Shown: piece after piece, positions 17,174 through 26,540 of the stretch
Numbering within the stretch: position 1 is the first letter of the stretch
Layout of the letters: each line of letters begins with the position of its first letter
Assembly (NCBI RefSeq): GCF_009707465.1
Contig: NZ_CP046120.1
Location: forward strand, 828,501-892,500
Direction of reading: 5' to 3'
From: Novosphingobium sp. Gsoil 351
GTDB taxonomy: Bacteria > Pseudomonadota > Alphaproteobacteria > Sphingomonadales > Sphingomonadaceae
DNA: 64,000 nucleotides
Notes under the pieces: generated by a model
What the model saw: the letters and a program-made list of their open reading frames with translations, nothing else
Databases searched by the model: none
Told to the model about the DNA's origin: nothing
Translations under genes and position numbers: made by a program

Positions 17174-17641
17174 ATGAACCGTCTCGATTTTACCCCTTAC
17201 CGCCGCACCACGGTCGGCTTCGACCGGCTGTTCGATCTGCTCGAGCGCCAGGCCCGGATCAACGCGGGCGACAATTATCCCCCCTTCAACATCGAGCGCC
17301 AGGGCGAGGATTCCTATCGCATCACGCTGGCGGTTGCAGGGTTCAAGCCGGACGAACTCGACATCACCGCGCAGCAGAACCTGCTGACGATCAAGGGCGA
17401 GAAGGCCGAGCCCGAGGGCCGTGATTTCGTGCACGTCGGCATCGCCAACCGCGGCTTCGAGCGCCGTTTCGAGCTGGCCGATTTCGTCCGCGTTCAAAAG
17501 GCTGACCTGGCCGACGGGTTGCTGACGATCGACCTCGTGCGCGAGGTGCCCGAGGCTATGAAGCCCAAGAAGATCCTGGTCGGCGGAGCCGCGCCTCTGG
17601 CAGTCGTGGACAACCAGGCCAAGGAAGAAAAAGCCGCGTAA
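17174..17641 (+). CDS. Small heat shock protein, Hsp20/IbpA family
   Basis: 155 residues. N-terminus NRLDFTPYRRTTVGFDRLFDLLE is typical of IbpA-like proteins. The alpha-crystallin domain (about 33-130) includes YPPFNIERQGEDSYRITLAV and AGFKPDELDITAQQNLLTIKG. The usual IxV tail is replaced by KKILVGG. It is an ATP-independent holdase for unfolding proteins. The ATG at 17174 is preferred over an upstream in-frame start because it has AGAGGA 9 bases upstream. It is preceded by a candidate heat-shock promoter and RNA thermometer and followed by a strong terminator, so it is monocistronic. Confidence 0.94.
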   Translation: MNRLDFTPYRRTTVGFDRLFDLLERQARINAGDNYPPFNIERQGEDSYRITLAVAGFKPDELDITAQQNLLTIKGEKAEPEGRDFVHVGIANRGFERRFELADFVRVQKADLADGLLTIDLVREVPEAMKPKKILVGGAAPLAVVDNQAKEEKAA

Positions 17642-17664
17642 CCCGCAGCATTGATGTGAAAAGA

Positions 17665-17701
17665 AGGGGCGGTGCCGGAAACCCGGCGCCGCCCCTTTTT
17701 T
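17665..17701 (+). terminator. Rho-independent terminator of hsp20
   Basis: AGGGGCGG.T.GCCGG - AAACC loop - CGGC.G.CCGCCCCT, followed by a run of T. It is a near-perfect 12-bp GC stem starting 23 bases after the stop codon. Confidence 0.93.
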
Positions 17702-17825
17702 CAGGTGTCTGCCCGTCTCCGGGCAGCTTGGGTCGCAGGCGTTACCTAACCCGATTCGTATCTCGAGGTTGTGACTGTCGGCATAGGAGTTATGGGCCGA
17801 TTGGCTGCCGACTTGGCAGACTTCA

Positions 17826-17949
17826 CACGAAGCCACGAAGATGTCCGGCGCGCCGCAAGCGTCTTCCATCATCGCCTCCTTGCGTTTGACCCGATGAGGC
17901 GATTGCTAGCGGCTTCGCCGCCAAAACCGCATCTTCGTGTCTTCGTATG
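17826..17949. repeat. Small element with inverted ends
   Basis: CACGAAGCCACGAAGATG (17826-17843) and its imperfect inverse CATCTTCGTGTCTTCGTATG (17930-17949) bound about 86 bp of non-coding DNA that itself contains a small GGC-TTC-GCC hairpin. The end sequence resembles a tandem CACGAAGA unit. No target duplication is evident. Confidence 0.5.
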
Positions 17950-18285
17950 AGGTGAATTGCGGAGAGGCGCCGACCCCCGCACGCGCACGCGGGCTTGCAC
18001 CGGAAAAAGACAACGGCGACGGCCACCGCGCACGTCAGGTGACGCGCGCGGTGGGGCGGGCGCCTCCAGGGCGCAATGCTCTGCTTCGTCCGAACTGTCG
18101 GTTTTAGGGAAGGTCGGCGTTGCCTCGGAATAACCGCCCATAGAACTCGCGCTCCCCCCGTGTGGACAGGCGGAAGACTATGCGGCTTCGTGCACCCGAC
18201 TGGCCTCCACCCGGTCTGGGTCCTCGGTCGATTGGATGCCTTCACGGACGTCTTGGCGCATGCGATGGGAACGGCCGCGCACCCC

Positions 18286-18380
18286 AAAAATTCGGGGGCG
18301 GGCCCTGCCGAGCCCGCCCCCACGCCTTGCGGCGCCCTGTCCAAGAAATGGTCGTCCGGGTCGCAGAAGACGAACACCCC
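18286..18380 (-). ncRNA. Candidate structured small RNA with terminator
   Basis: Read on the minus strand: a hairpin TCGTC...GACGA (18351-18374 region), then CGCC-GCAA-GGCG with a GNRA-type tetraloop (18323-18334), then GGGGGCGGGC...GCCCGCCCCC (18294-18321) followed by GAATTTTT. The order of small hairpins ending in a strong stem plus U-tract is what a small RNA would show. It matched no family I could recognise (not tmRNA, SRP RNA or RNase P). Confidence 0.35.
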
Positions 18381-18439
18381 TCAGGACAAGCTCTGAATCC
18401 CCAGCCTGCCAAGCCCCTGTTCTTGCGAAGCCTCTGTTC

Positions 18440-19139
18440 CTACCAGGCCTCCGCCACATCCATCAGCGCCTCGCGGTCGAGGATCGTGACGCGACCGCCC
18501 TTGAGCGTGACCACCCCGCTTTCCGCCCAGGCCGAGAGCTGGCGGTTGATCTGTTCACGGCTCATTCCCGCGAAGTTGCCTAACTCGCCCTGGCTCAGCG
18601 CAAGCTTGAGATGACCCCCGCCATCGGACTCGTTGTCGTTGCCCGCGATCAGCAGGCGCAGCAGGGAACCGGGCCAGCCGCGGACCCGAGGTGTATGCGC
18701 GATCCGCCTCGATCACCTGGTTCGACTGGCGCAGCCGCCGCGCCATCGCGCGCAGCAGGCGCATCGCCATGCCGGGGTGACGGTCGACGATCTCGTCGAA
18801 GGCCGCGCGACTGAGGATCAGCACCTCGACCGGCTCGATGGCGTGGACGCTGGCGGTCCGCTCGCCCCTGTCGAGGAATGCTATTTCGCCGAGCACCGCG
18901 CCCGGCTCGGCGTAATCGAGCACGATCTCGCGGCCGTTGGCGGCAAGCATGCTAACCCGCGCCAGTCCGGCCAGGACCATGAACAGGCTGTCGCCCTGGT
19001 CGCCCTGCGCCATGATTTCCTGGTCGCGCTTATAAGAGCGGTGGTGGCCACGCAACAGGATGTCGGAAAGCTCATCCGGTTCGCAGTTCGCGAACAGGCT
19101 GTGCGTGGTCAGCAGATCGGCCAGTTGAGACGCGTGCAT
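18440..19139 (-). CDS. Crp/Fnr-family transcriptional regulator (apparent frameshift)
   Basis: About 232 residues after correction. The cyclic-nucleotide-binding domain (about 10-140) is intact: LFANCEPDELSDILLRG, MAQGDQGDSLFMVLAGLARV, GAVLGEIAFLDRGERTASV, followed by the dimerisation helix VIEADRAYTSG. The frame then breaks near 18662-18673; the DNA-binding half continues in another frame (LLRLLIAGNDNESDGGGHLK, then LSQGELGNFAGMSREQINRQ as the HTH) to stop TAG at 18440. One extra base, probably in a GGG, explains it. The HTH lacks the Glu/Arg pattern of classical Crp, so the operator is unknown. There are no Fnr-type cysteines at the N-terminus. Confidence 0.82.
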
Positions 19140-19280
19140 TGCCCCGCCCCGTCCCCCGTTTTACCACCTATGTCAAATGACATCATGGCGTTCCGTTGCG
19201 AACGGTGACCCTAGCACGAAACATTCGGTCGCCGAAAGCCCACACGCGAAACGGAAAAAGCGCGTCGAGGCGCGCGAGGT

Positions 19281-20912
19281 CTAAACCAGGCGCGCCTGCT
19301 TGAGCGCGGCGCCGATGAACCCCGCGAACAACGGATGCGGCTCGAACGGGCGGCTCTTGAGTTCGGGGTGGAACTGGACCCCAACAAACCACGGATGGTC
19401 GGGCCGTTCGACGATCTCAGGGAGCAACCCGTCAGGCGACATGCCGGAAAACACGAGGCCGCCGCGCTCGAGCGGCTCGCGGTAGGCGGCGTTGACTTCG
19501 TAACGGTGGCGGTGGCGCTCAGAGATGGTCGTCGCGCCATAGAGCGCGGCGGCGTGGCTGTTGTGGCTGAGCCGGGCCTCATAGGCGCCCAGCCGCATCG
19601 TCCCGCCAAGATCGCCGCCTGCGGCGCGGGTCTGGAGGCCTTCGGGGCTCATCCACTCGGTAATGATCCCGACCACCGGTTCGGTCGTCGCACCGAACTC
19701 TGTGGAGCTGGCATCGGCGATTCCCGCAGTGTTCCGCGCGCCTTCGATGCACGCCATCTGCATTCCCAGACAGATTCCGAAGAACGGCACCTTGCGCTCG
19801 CGGGCGAAGCGCACGCTGGCGATCTTGCCTTCGGATCCGCGCTCGCCGAACCCGCCGGGAACGAGGATACCGTGCAGCGGCTCCAGCCGCGCGGCGATCT
19901 CCTCGTCGCCGGCCTCGAACAGTTCGGCATCGATCCACTGGACGTTGACCCGCACCCGGTTGGCCATCCCGCCGTGGACCAGCGCCTCGTTCAAGGATTT
20001 GTAGGCGTCGGGCAGCCCGACGTACTTGCCGACCACGCCGATCGTCACCTCGCCCTCGGGATGTTCGTAGCGATCGAGAACATCGCGCCATCTCGCCATG
20101 TCGGGCAGCCGGGCGGTGAGGCCGAAATGGCGCAGAACCTCGGCGTCGAGTCCCTCGGCGTGGTATTGCAGGGGCACCGCGTAGATCGACGGGGCGTCGA
20201 GTGCGGGGATCACCGCTTCCTTGCGGACGTTGCAGAACAGTGCGATCTTCGCGCGCTCGCTATCAGGCAGCGGCTTTTCGCAACGGCACAAGAGGATGTC
20301 GGGCTGGACCCCCAGCGCGGTCAGTTCGCGCACCGAATGCTGGGTCGGCTTGGTCTTCAATTCGCCCGCTGCGGCGATGTAGGGCACCAGGGTGACGTGA
20401 ACCGAACAGGTCGCCTCGCGCCCCAGCTCGTTGCGCAACTGGCGGATCGCTTCGACGAACGGCAGGCCCTCGATGTCGCCGACGGTCCCGCCGATCTCGC
20501 ATAGGACGAAGTCCAGTCCGCTGGTATCCGCCTTGGCGAAATCCTTGATCGCATCGGTGACGTGGGGGATCACTTGGACGGTCGCGCCCAGATAGTCGCC
20601 GCGGCGCTCCTTGGCGATGATGTCGCGATAGACCCGCCCGCTGGTGATGTTGTCGCCCTGGTGCGCGGAAACGCCGGTGAAGCGCTCATAGTGGCCCAGG
20701 TCTAGATCGGTCTCGGCGCCGTCGTCGGTGACGTAGACCTCGCCGTGCTGATACGGGCTCATCGTGCCCGGGTCGACGTTGAGATAAGGGTCGAACTTGC
20801 GGATGCGGACCTTGAACCCGCGCCCCTGGAGCAGCGCCGCGAGGCTTGCCGCCATCAGGCCTTTGCCCAGCGAGGAAACCACGCCGCCGGTGATGAAAAT
20901 ATACCGCGCCAT
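19281..20912 (-). CDS. pyrG: CTP synthase
   Basis: 543 residues, full length. It makes CTP from UTP, ATP and glutamine. The N-terminal amidoligase opens [18 protein letters not shown] with the P-loop-like [10 protein letters not shown] and HYERFTG; the C-terminal class I glutaminase has the Cys in [14 protein letters not shown] and the His/Glu pair in [14 protein letters not shown]. It lies in the conserved order pyrG-secG-tpiA on the minus strand. Essential gene with no sign of damage. Confidence 0.97.
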   Translation of the reverse strand: MARYIFITGGVVSSLGKGLMAASLAALLQGRGFKVRIRKFDPYLNVDPGTMSPYQHGEVYVTDDGAETDLDLGHYERFTGVSAHQGDNITSGRVYRDIIAKERRGDYLGATVQVIPHVTDAIKDFAKADTSGLDFVLCEIGGTVGDIEGLPFVEAIRQLRNELGREATCSVHVTLVPYIAAAGELKTKPTQHSVRELTALGVQPDILLCRCEKPLPDSERAKIALFCNVRKEAVIPALDAPSIYAVPLQYHAEGLDAEVLRHFGLTARLPDMARWRDVLDRYEHPEGEVTIGVVGKYVGLPDAYKSLNEALVHGGMANRVRVNVQWIDAELFEAGDEEIAARLEPLHGILVPGGFGERGSEGKIASVRFARERKVPFFGICLGMQMACIEGARNTAGIADASSTEFGATTEPVVGIITEWMSPEGLQTRAAGGDLGGTMRLGAYEARLSHNSHAAALYGATTISERHRHRYEVNAAYREPLERGGLVFSGMSPDGLLPEIVERPDHPWFVGVQFHPELKSRPFEPHPLFAGFIGAALKQARLV

Positions 20913-21013
20913 GGGAGTTGGGCCTTAAACGGTTGCTGGCGGACACGGCAAGGCCCGCGCCGTTCGGTTCCACAGGATTGAAGCCGGAGCGAAGCCCCCG
21001 CGCGGCGATCCGC

Positions 21014-21415
21014 CTACTGGGCGGCACCCTTGAGCGGATCGTTCGCCGGGGTCGCACTGGCGGCGGGAGCCGGGGCCGCGGGGGCGCCACCGACGCCGGC
21101 CAGCGGATCGTTGCCCAGCGGCGCGGCGGGTGCGCCCGCGGGCGCAGCGCCGCGCTTTAGGGAGGTGTCGACCCTTGTTCCCGACGCGGCCCCCACCGCC
21201 ACCGCGGCCAGGGCGACGCTAAGCACTACGAACAGCGTCGCCAAAATCGTGGTCAGGCGGGTGAGGAAATTGGCCGCGCCGCGCGCCGACATCAGCCCGC
21301 CGGGGCTACCCCCTACACCCAACCCACCGCCTTCGGACCGCTGGATCAGGATCACGAGAACCAGTGCGGCGGCGACGAGTGCCTGGAGGACGGTGAGGAA
21401 GATGAACAGCGACAT
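21014..21415 (-). CDS. secG: Preprotein translocase subunit SecG
   Basis: 133 residues from MSLFIFLTVLQALVAAALVL; an upstream in-frame start would add ten residues before this membrane helix. Two membrane helices (about 3-22 and 55-77) flank the conserved loop ILIQRSEGGGLGVGGSPGGL. The C-terminal 55 residues are Ala/Pro/Gly rich, an extension usual in alphaproteobacteria. It assists SecYEG at the inner membrane. Confidence 0.94.
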   Translation of the reverse strand: MSLFIFLTVLQALVAAALVLVILIQRSEGGGLGVGGSPGGLMSARGAANFLTRLTTILATLFVVLSVALAAVAVGAASGTRVDTSLKRGAAPAGAPAAPLGNDPLAGVGGAPAAPAPAASATPANDPLKGAAQ

Positions 21416-21503
21416 GAGCGAGCCTTCGGGAAAGAGGCCGCGCATCTAGGCGCGCGGCTCGGCTTTCGCAATCCTTCCCGCGCTTGGCTGGATGAGGATT
21501 CGA

Positions 21504-22274
21504 TCAGTCGACCGGCTCGTCCCCCGCCGCCGCGACGATCGGCAGGAACGCCTCGGCGGTCAGGCTCGCGCCGCCGACCAGGGCCCCGCCCACGCCTTCG
21601 GCTTCCAGAAGCGCCGCAGCATTGCTCGCATTGACCGAGCCGCCGTAGAGGATCCGCACGTCCTTGCCCGCGTCGCCATAGGCCGCGATCAGCCGCTCGC
21701 GCAGCACGGCGTGCATCGCCACCACGTCCTCGACCGCCGCGACCCGGCCGGTGCCGATCGCCCAGACCGGCTCATAGGCCACCGCCAGCCGCTCGGGCAC
21801 GCCCGCCGTCGCCGCGTCGCCCTGCGGCAGCGAACCGTCGATCTGGCGCGCAACGATGGTCTCCGCGTGCCCGCCGTCGCGCTCGGCCAGCGATTCGCCG
21901 ACGCACAGGATCACGCCCAGTCCGCACTCGAGCGCGGCTTCGGCCTTGGCCTTGACGATGGCGTCGCTCTCGCCGTGGCCGGCGCGGCGCTCGGAATGGC
22001 CGACGATCACGAAATCGGCGCCCGCGTCCTTGAGTTGCACCGCGGCGATGTCGCCGGTGAACGCGCCCTTGGCTTCGGCATGGCAATCCTGGCCGCCCAC
22101 GCCGATCGCGCTGACCGCCTCGCGCAACGCCGCGATCAGCGTGGCGGGCGGGGCCAGCGCAACCTGGATCCCGGGATAGCGCGCCGCGGACCGGTCGATC
22201 GCCCGCGCCTCGGCGAGCAGGGCGCGCGTGCCGTTCATCTTCCAGTTGCCGACGATATACGGGCGGGTGCTCAT
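21504..22274 (-). CDS. tpiA: Triosephosphate isomerase
   Basis: 256 residues, normal length. Catalytic residues are all visible: Lys12 in VGNWKMNG, His in VIVGHSERR and Glu in AYEPVWAIGTG; the phosphate loop ends YGGSVNASNA. It interconverts dihydroxyacetone phosphate and glyceraldehyde 3-phosphate. It is divergent from ppiD with a 195-bp gap between the two start codons. Confidence 0.97.
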   Translation of the reverse strand: MSTRPYIVGNWKMNGTRALLAEARAIDRSAARYPGIQVALAPPATLIAALREAVSAIGVGGQDCHAEAKGAFTGDIAAVQLKDAGADFVIVGHSERRAGHGESDAIVKAKAEAALECGLGVILCVGESLAERDGGHAETIVARQIDGSLPQGDAATAGVPERLAVAYEPVWAIGTGRVAAVEDVVAMHAVLRERLIAAYGDAGKDVRILYGGSVNASNAAALLEAEGVGGALVGGASLTAEAFLPIVAAAGDEPVD

Positions 22275-22469
22275 GGGACGGCTAACCGATGCTGGATAGG
22301 AAAGGGACGCGGGCCGCTATCAAACGGCTGCCCGCTTGCAAAGCCGCAATTGCGGCGGCGCGCCGGGCCCAACCGCGGCTGCGCGCTTGAAGCGGCGCGG
22401 ATTGGGCCGTAGAGCGCGCTTCGCCCCCTTCGCATCCCCATTTTGCGAAGTCCGATACCGGAGAACCCC

Positions 22470-24401
22470 TTGCTCACCTTCTTCCGCTCGTTCTTTCAGT
22501 CCAAAGTCGGCATCGCCGTCACGCTTGGTTTTCTCGCGCTGATCGCGGTCGCGTTCGCCGCCTCGGACATCACCGGGTCCAACTTCGGCGGCGTGGCGGG
22601 CGGCGACAATGCGGCCAAGGTCGGCGGCCAGACGATCGGGACCGGCGCGCTCAGCCAGGCGGTGAGCAATGCCTTCGAAGGCGAGCGCCAGCGCAATCCC
22701 ACGCTGACGATGCAGCGCTTCGTAGCTTCGGGCGCGATTACCCAGGTGCTCGATTCGATGATCGACCGCAACGCGATCTACGACTTCGGCAAGAAGGTGG
22801 GGATCGTCGCCAGCGATGCGCTGATCGGCAGCGAATTGGCCAAGATCCCCGCGTTCCTCGGCCCCGACGGCAACTTCAACGACAAGCAGTATCGCGGCGT
22901 CCTGGCCCAACAGCGCCTCACCGACGCCCAAGTACGCGACGACATCGCCCAGGGGCTGGTGGCCAGGCAGGTGCTGGTGCCGGTGGCATTTGGGGCGAGC
23001 ACACCATTCGGCCTCGCCCGGCGGTACGGCGAACTGACCCTGGAAAAGCGCAAGGGCGCGATTGCGTTCATTCCGTCGGAAGCGTTCGCGCCCAACACCG
23101 CGCCCACGGACGCGGTGCTGGCACAATACTTCAAGGCCAACCTGGGCAGCTATATTGTCCCCGAGCGGCGCAGCATCCGCTACGCTGTGTTCACCGACGA
23201 CGCGATCAAAGGTGCACGCGCGCCGACCGAGGCCGAAATCCAGCAGGCCTACAATGCCAACAAGGCCGCTTACGCCGCCTCCGAGACGCGCACCCTGACC
23301 CAGGTGATCGTTCCCACCGAGGCCGCGGCCAAGGCGCTCGCTGCCGAAGTGGCGGGCGGGGCGAAACTCGATGCCGCGGCGCGGGCCAAGGGCCTGCTGC
23401 CCAACCAGTTGGCCGTCACTCGCGAGCAATTGACCTCGCAGGCCTCAGCAGCGGTGGCGCAGGCGGTGTTCAGCGCCGCCAAGGGTACGCTTGCCACTCC
23501 CGCCAAGAGCGGGCTCGGCTGGCACGTGGTCAAGGTCGACGGTGTCGTCCAGAAGGCGGCCCGTTCGCTCGCCGATGCGCGCGGCGAACTGGTCGAACAG
23601 ATTTCGATCAAGCTCAAGCGCGACGCGCTGAGCGACTTCACTGCGCGGATTGAGGAAGAGCTCGACCAGGGCGGCAACATCGGTGAAGTGGCCAAGGAGC
23701 TGGGTGTGACCCCCAGCGTCACTGCCCCGCTCACCGCCGACGGCAAGGTCTTTGGCAAGCCCGGCGAGACCGTCCCGGCCGACCTTGCCCGCGTGCTCCA
23801 GACGGTCTTCCTGATGGAGGGTGAGGGCAAGCCGCAGTTGGCCGAGATCGTCCCCGGCAAGAAGTTCGTGGTGTTCGAAGCCGCCGACATCGCCCCTGCC
23901 GCCCCGCCACCGCTCGCCCAAATTCGACCCGTGGTCGCGGCCAATTGGGCGCGCGAACAGGGTGCCGCCGCCGCTCGCGCCGCCGCCGACAAGACCATCG
24001 CCGCCATCGCCAAGGGAATGCCGCTGGCGGAGGCGCTACGCAGCGCGGGCGCGGGGGCGGCCAAGACCGAGGCGATCGACGCCTCGCGCAAGGAAGTCGC
24101 CGCATCGGGCAAGGTGATGGCTCCGGTCGCGCTGCTGTTCAGCATGGCCCAGAAGACAACCAAGCGCCTCGAAGCGCCGCGCAACGACGGCTGGTTCGTG
24201 GTCCGGCTCGACGAAATCATCCCGGGCAAGCTCGCCGCCAACGATCCGCTGGTCGCGCAGCTTGCCAGCCAGCTCGGCCAATTGACGGGCCGCGAATACG
24301 CCGATCAATTCCGCAAGGCGCTGCGCCAGGAAGTCGGCGTGTCTCGCAATCCAGCGGCACTGCGCGCGGTGCGCGAGCGGCTGGTCGGCGGCGGCAACTA
24401 G
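22470..24401 (+). CDS. PpiD-like periplasmic peptidyl-prolyl isomerase
   Basis: 643 residues from a TTG with GGAGA a few bases upstream; no ATG is available near the expected start. The N-terminus has a short cytoplasmic segment and one membrane helix (VGIAVTLGFLALIAVAFAAS), then a SurA_N-like chaperone domain, a parvulin-type domain around residues 245-370 (AYAASETRTLTQVIVPTEAA, SGLGWHVVKVDGV) and a C-terminal region. It is a membrane-anchored folding factor for secreted and outer membrane proteins. It precedes trpE by 9 bases and probably shares its transcript. Confidence 0.88.
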   Translation: MLTFFRSFFQSKVGIAVTLGFLALIAVAFAASDITGSNFGGVAGGDNAAKVGGQTIGTGALSQAVSNAFEGERQRNPTLTMQRFVASGAITQVLDSMIDRNAIYDFGKKVGIVASDALIGSELAKIPAFLGPDGNFNDKQYRGVLAQQRLTDAQVRDDIAQGLVARQVLVPVAFGASTPFGLARRYGELTLEKRKGAIAFIPSEAFAPNTAPTDAVLAQYFKANLGSYIVPERRSIRYAVFTDDAIKGARAPTEAEIQQAYNANKAAYAASETRTLTQVIVPTEAAAKALAAEVAGGAKLDAAARAKGLLPNQLAVTREQLTSQASAAVAQAVFSAAKGTLATPAKSGLGWHVVKVDGVVQKAARSLADARGELVEQISIKLKRDALSDFTARIEEELDQGGNIGEVAKELGVTPSVTAPLTADGKVFGKPGETVPADLARVLQTVFLMEGEGKPQLAEIVPGKKFVVFEAADIAPAAPPPLAQIRPVVAANWAREQGAAAARAAADKTIAAIAKGMPLAEALRSAGAGAAKTEAIDASRKEVAASGKVMAPVALLFSMAQKTTKRLEAPRNDGWFVVRLDEIIPGKLAANDPLVAQLASQLGQLTGREYADQFRKALRQEVGVSRNPAALRAVRERLVGGGN

Positions 24402-24410
24402 GCCCGAAGA

Positions 24411-25948
24411 TTGCGAGCCTTTCCCCGTTCCCCGCTTGGATTGGTGGCGTTAGAGAATCTGGACGCAGCGCGCGCGCAGCTCGATGCGGGCAAGCCCGCC
24501 CTCGTCTGGCGCAAGCTGATCGCCGATACCGAAACCCCGGTCGGCGCGGCACTCAAGCTCATCGAGCCCGAACGCGGCGATTTTTTGCTCGAATCGGTCG
24601 AGGGCGGCGAGGTTCGCGGGCGCTACAGCCTGCTCGGGATCGACCCGGACCTGGTGTTCCGCGCCACCGGAGCTTCCGCCGAGATCAACCGCATCTGGCG
24701 CCACGATCGCCGCGCCTTCGCGCCGCTGGCTGGCAACAGCTTGGCCGAGCTGCGCGCGCTGGTGAACGCCTGCCGGATCGACGTGCCCGCGAGCCTGCCC
24801 CCGCGCTCGCCTGCCTCGTCGGCTATTTCGGCTACGAGACCATCGGCCTGGTCGAGAACCTGCCCCGCGCGCCGCAGAGCCCGCTGACGCTGCCCGACAT
24901 GCTGTTCGTCCGGCCCGGGCTGATCCTGGTGTTCGACCGGCTGACCGACCAGTTGTTTGCGGTAGCCCCGGTGTGGCCCGAAGGCTCGCCCGCGCACGTG
25001 CTGGCGGCCGCCGGCGAGCGCATCGACGAGGCGCTGCGGCGGCTGGCAATGGCGGCGCCCGAAGCCGTGGGACAGGCACCCATGTCCGAGCCGGTGCTGA
25101 CCCCCACCCTGGCGCCAGGCGATTACGAGGCGATGGTCCTCAAGGCCAAGGACTATATCGCCGCGGGCGACATCTTCCAGGTGGTGCTGGCGCAGCGCTT
25201 CACCTGCCCGTTCGCGCTGCCCCCGCTGGCGCTGTATCGCGCGTTGCGCCGGGTAAACCCCTCGCCGTTCCTCTATCTGCTCGACCTGCCCGGCTTCGGG
25301 GTGGTGGGATCGAGCCCGGAGATCCTTGTCCGGGTCCGCGACGGCGAAGTGACCATCCGCCCGATCGCCGGGACGAGGCCGCGCGGCAAGACCCTTGAAG
25401 AGGACCGCGCCGCCGAAGCCAGCCTCCTCGCCGATCCGAAGGAGCGCGCCGAGCACCTGATGCTGCTCGACCTGGGCCGCAACGACGTGGGCCGGGTGGC
25501 GGCGGCGGGCACGGTGGAGGTCACTGGCAGCTACACCGTCGAGCGTTACAGCCACGTCATGCACATCGTCTCGAACGTAGTCGGCCGGCTGGATTCCGCG
25601 CGGCACGATGCGCTCGACGCGCTGTTCGCCGGGTTCCCCGCGGGTACCGTCAGCGGCGCGCCGAAAGTTCGCGCCTGCCAGATTGTTGCCGAGCTCGAAC
25701 CGGAAACCCGCGGGGCCTACGCCGGCGGCGTCGGCTATTTCGCCCCCGACGGCAGCATCGACAGCTGCATCGTGCTGCGCACTGGGATCGTCAAGGACGG
25801 GGTGCTGCACGTCCAGGCGGGCGCGGGGATCGTGGCGGACAGCGATCCGGCGTACGAAATGCGCGAATGCGAGGCCAAGGCCGGCGCGCTGATTGCGGCG
25901 GCAAGGGAGGCCGTAAGAGTGGCGGATGAAGCGGGTTTCGGGCAATGA
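24411..25948 (+). CDS. trpE: Anthranilate synthase component I (apparent frameshift)
   Basis: About 512 residues after correction. TrpE converts chorismate to anthranilate with TrpG supplying ammonia. N-terminal part: PALVWRKLIADTETPVGAAL and ESVEGGEVRGRYSLLGIDPD. C-terminal chorismate-binding part: YEAMVLKAKDYIAAGDIFQV, GSSPEILVRV, PIAGTRPRGKTLEEDRAAEA, PKERAEHLMLLDLGRNDVGR and FPAGTVSGAPKVRA. The frame breaks at a run of five C (24798-24802): DVPASLPP continues as ALACLVGYFGYETIGL in the next frame. One missing base accounts for it. Starts at TTG 24441 or GTG 24444 are alternatives. First gene of trpEGD. Confidence 0.93.
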
Positions 25949-25955
25949 GGCGCCC

Positions 25956-26540
25956 ATGATCCTCGTCATCGACAATTACGACAGCTTCACCTGGAACCTC
26001 GTCCATTACCTGATGGAGCTGGGCGCCGAGGTAGAGGTGGTGCGCAACGACGCGGTGTCAGCCGGACAGGCCTTGTCGAGCGGAGCGCAGGGGTTTCTCA
26101 TATCGCCCGGGCCCTGCACGCCGAACGAGGCCGGGATCAGCCTCGATCTGGTCGCCGCCTGCGCCGACGCGGCGCGGCCATTGCTGGGCGTATGCCTGGG
26201 CCACCAGGCGATCGGACAGCATTTCGGCGGGCGAGTGGTGCGCGGCGGGCTGATGCACGGCAAGACCTCGCCGGTGGCGCACGATGGCAGCGGGCTGTTC
26301 GCCGGGCTGCCCTCGCCGTTCGTTGCGACGCGCTATCACAGCCTGGTGGTCGAGGATGCGCCCGCGGAGCTCGTGATCAACGCGACGGCGGACGACGCGC
26401 ACGTCATGGGCTTTCGCCACGTGACGCTGCCAATCCATGGCGTCCAGTTCCACCCCGAAAGCATCGCCACCGAGCATGGCCACGCGCTGCTCGCCAATTT
26501 CCTGCGCGTCTGCGGCGTTCCGGTGCGCGAACCGGCGTGA
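25956..26540 (+). CDS. trpG: Anthranilate synthase component II (glutamine amidotransferase)
   Basis: 194 residues from MILVIDNYDSFTWNLVHYLM. Class I glutamine amidotransferase: nucleophile Cys80 in LLGVCLGHQAIGQHFGG, and His/Glu in GVQFHPESIATEHG. SPGPCTPNEAG is typical of TrpG/PabA. It sits 7 bases after trpE and overlaps trpD by 4 bases (GTGA), so the pair with TrpE is secure. It could also serve p-aminobenzoate synthesis, as some TrpG proteins do. Confidence 0.95.
   Translation: MILVIDNYDSFTWNLVHYLMELGAEVEVVRNDAVSAGQALSSGAQGFLISPGPCTPNEAGISLDLVAACADAARPLLGVCLGHQAIGQHFGGRVVRGGLMHGKTSPVAHDGSGLFAGLPSPFVATRYHSLVVEDAPAELVINATADDAHVMGFRHVTLPIHGVQFHPESIATEHGHALLANFLRVCGVPVREPA

Larger units (their letters stand above)
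17702..18439. other. 738-bp gap with no convincing gene
   Basis: Between the hsp20 terminator and the Crp/Fnr gene. Open frames on both strands here lack recognisable domains or ribosome sites and overlap each other. What can be seen is a 124-bp segment with 18-bp imperfect inverted ends (17826-17949), a GC-rich stretch around 18000-18110, and a run of three hairpins ending in a terminator-like structure on the minus strand (18286-18380). It may hold an RNA gene. Confidence 0.6.

Noticed and set aside
17702..18439. tmRNA, SRP RNA, RNase P RNA or 6S RNA in the structured gap
   Set aside because: None of the diagnostic sequences (tag peptide frame, GGAAGCAGC-type SRP loop, RNase P core) is present, and I could not pair ends as in 6S RNA.
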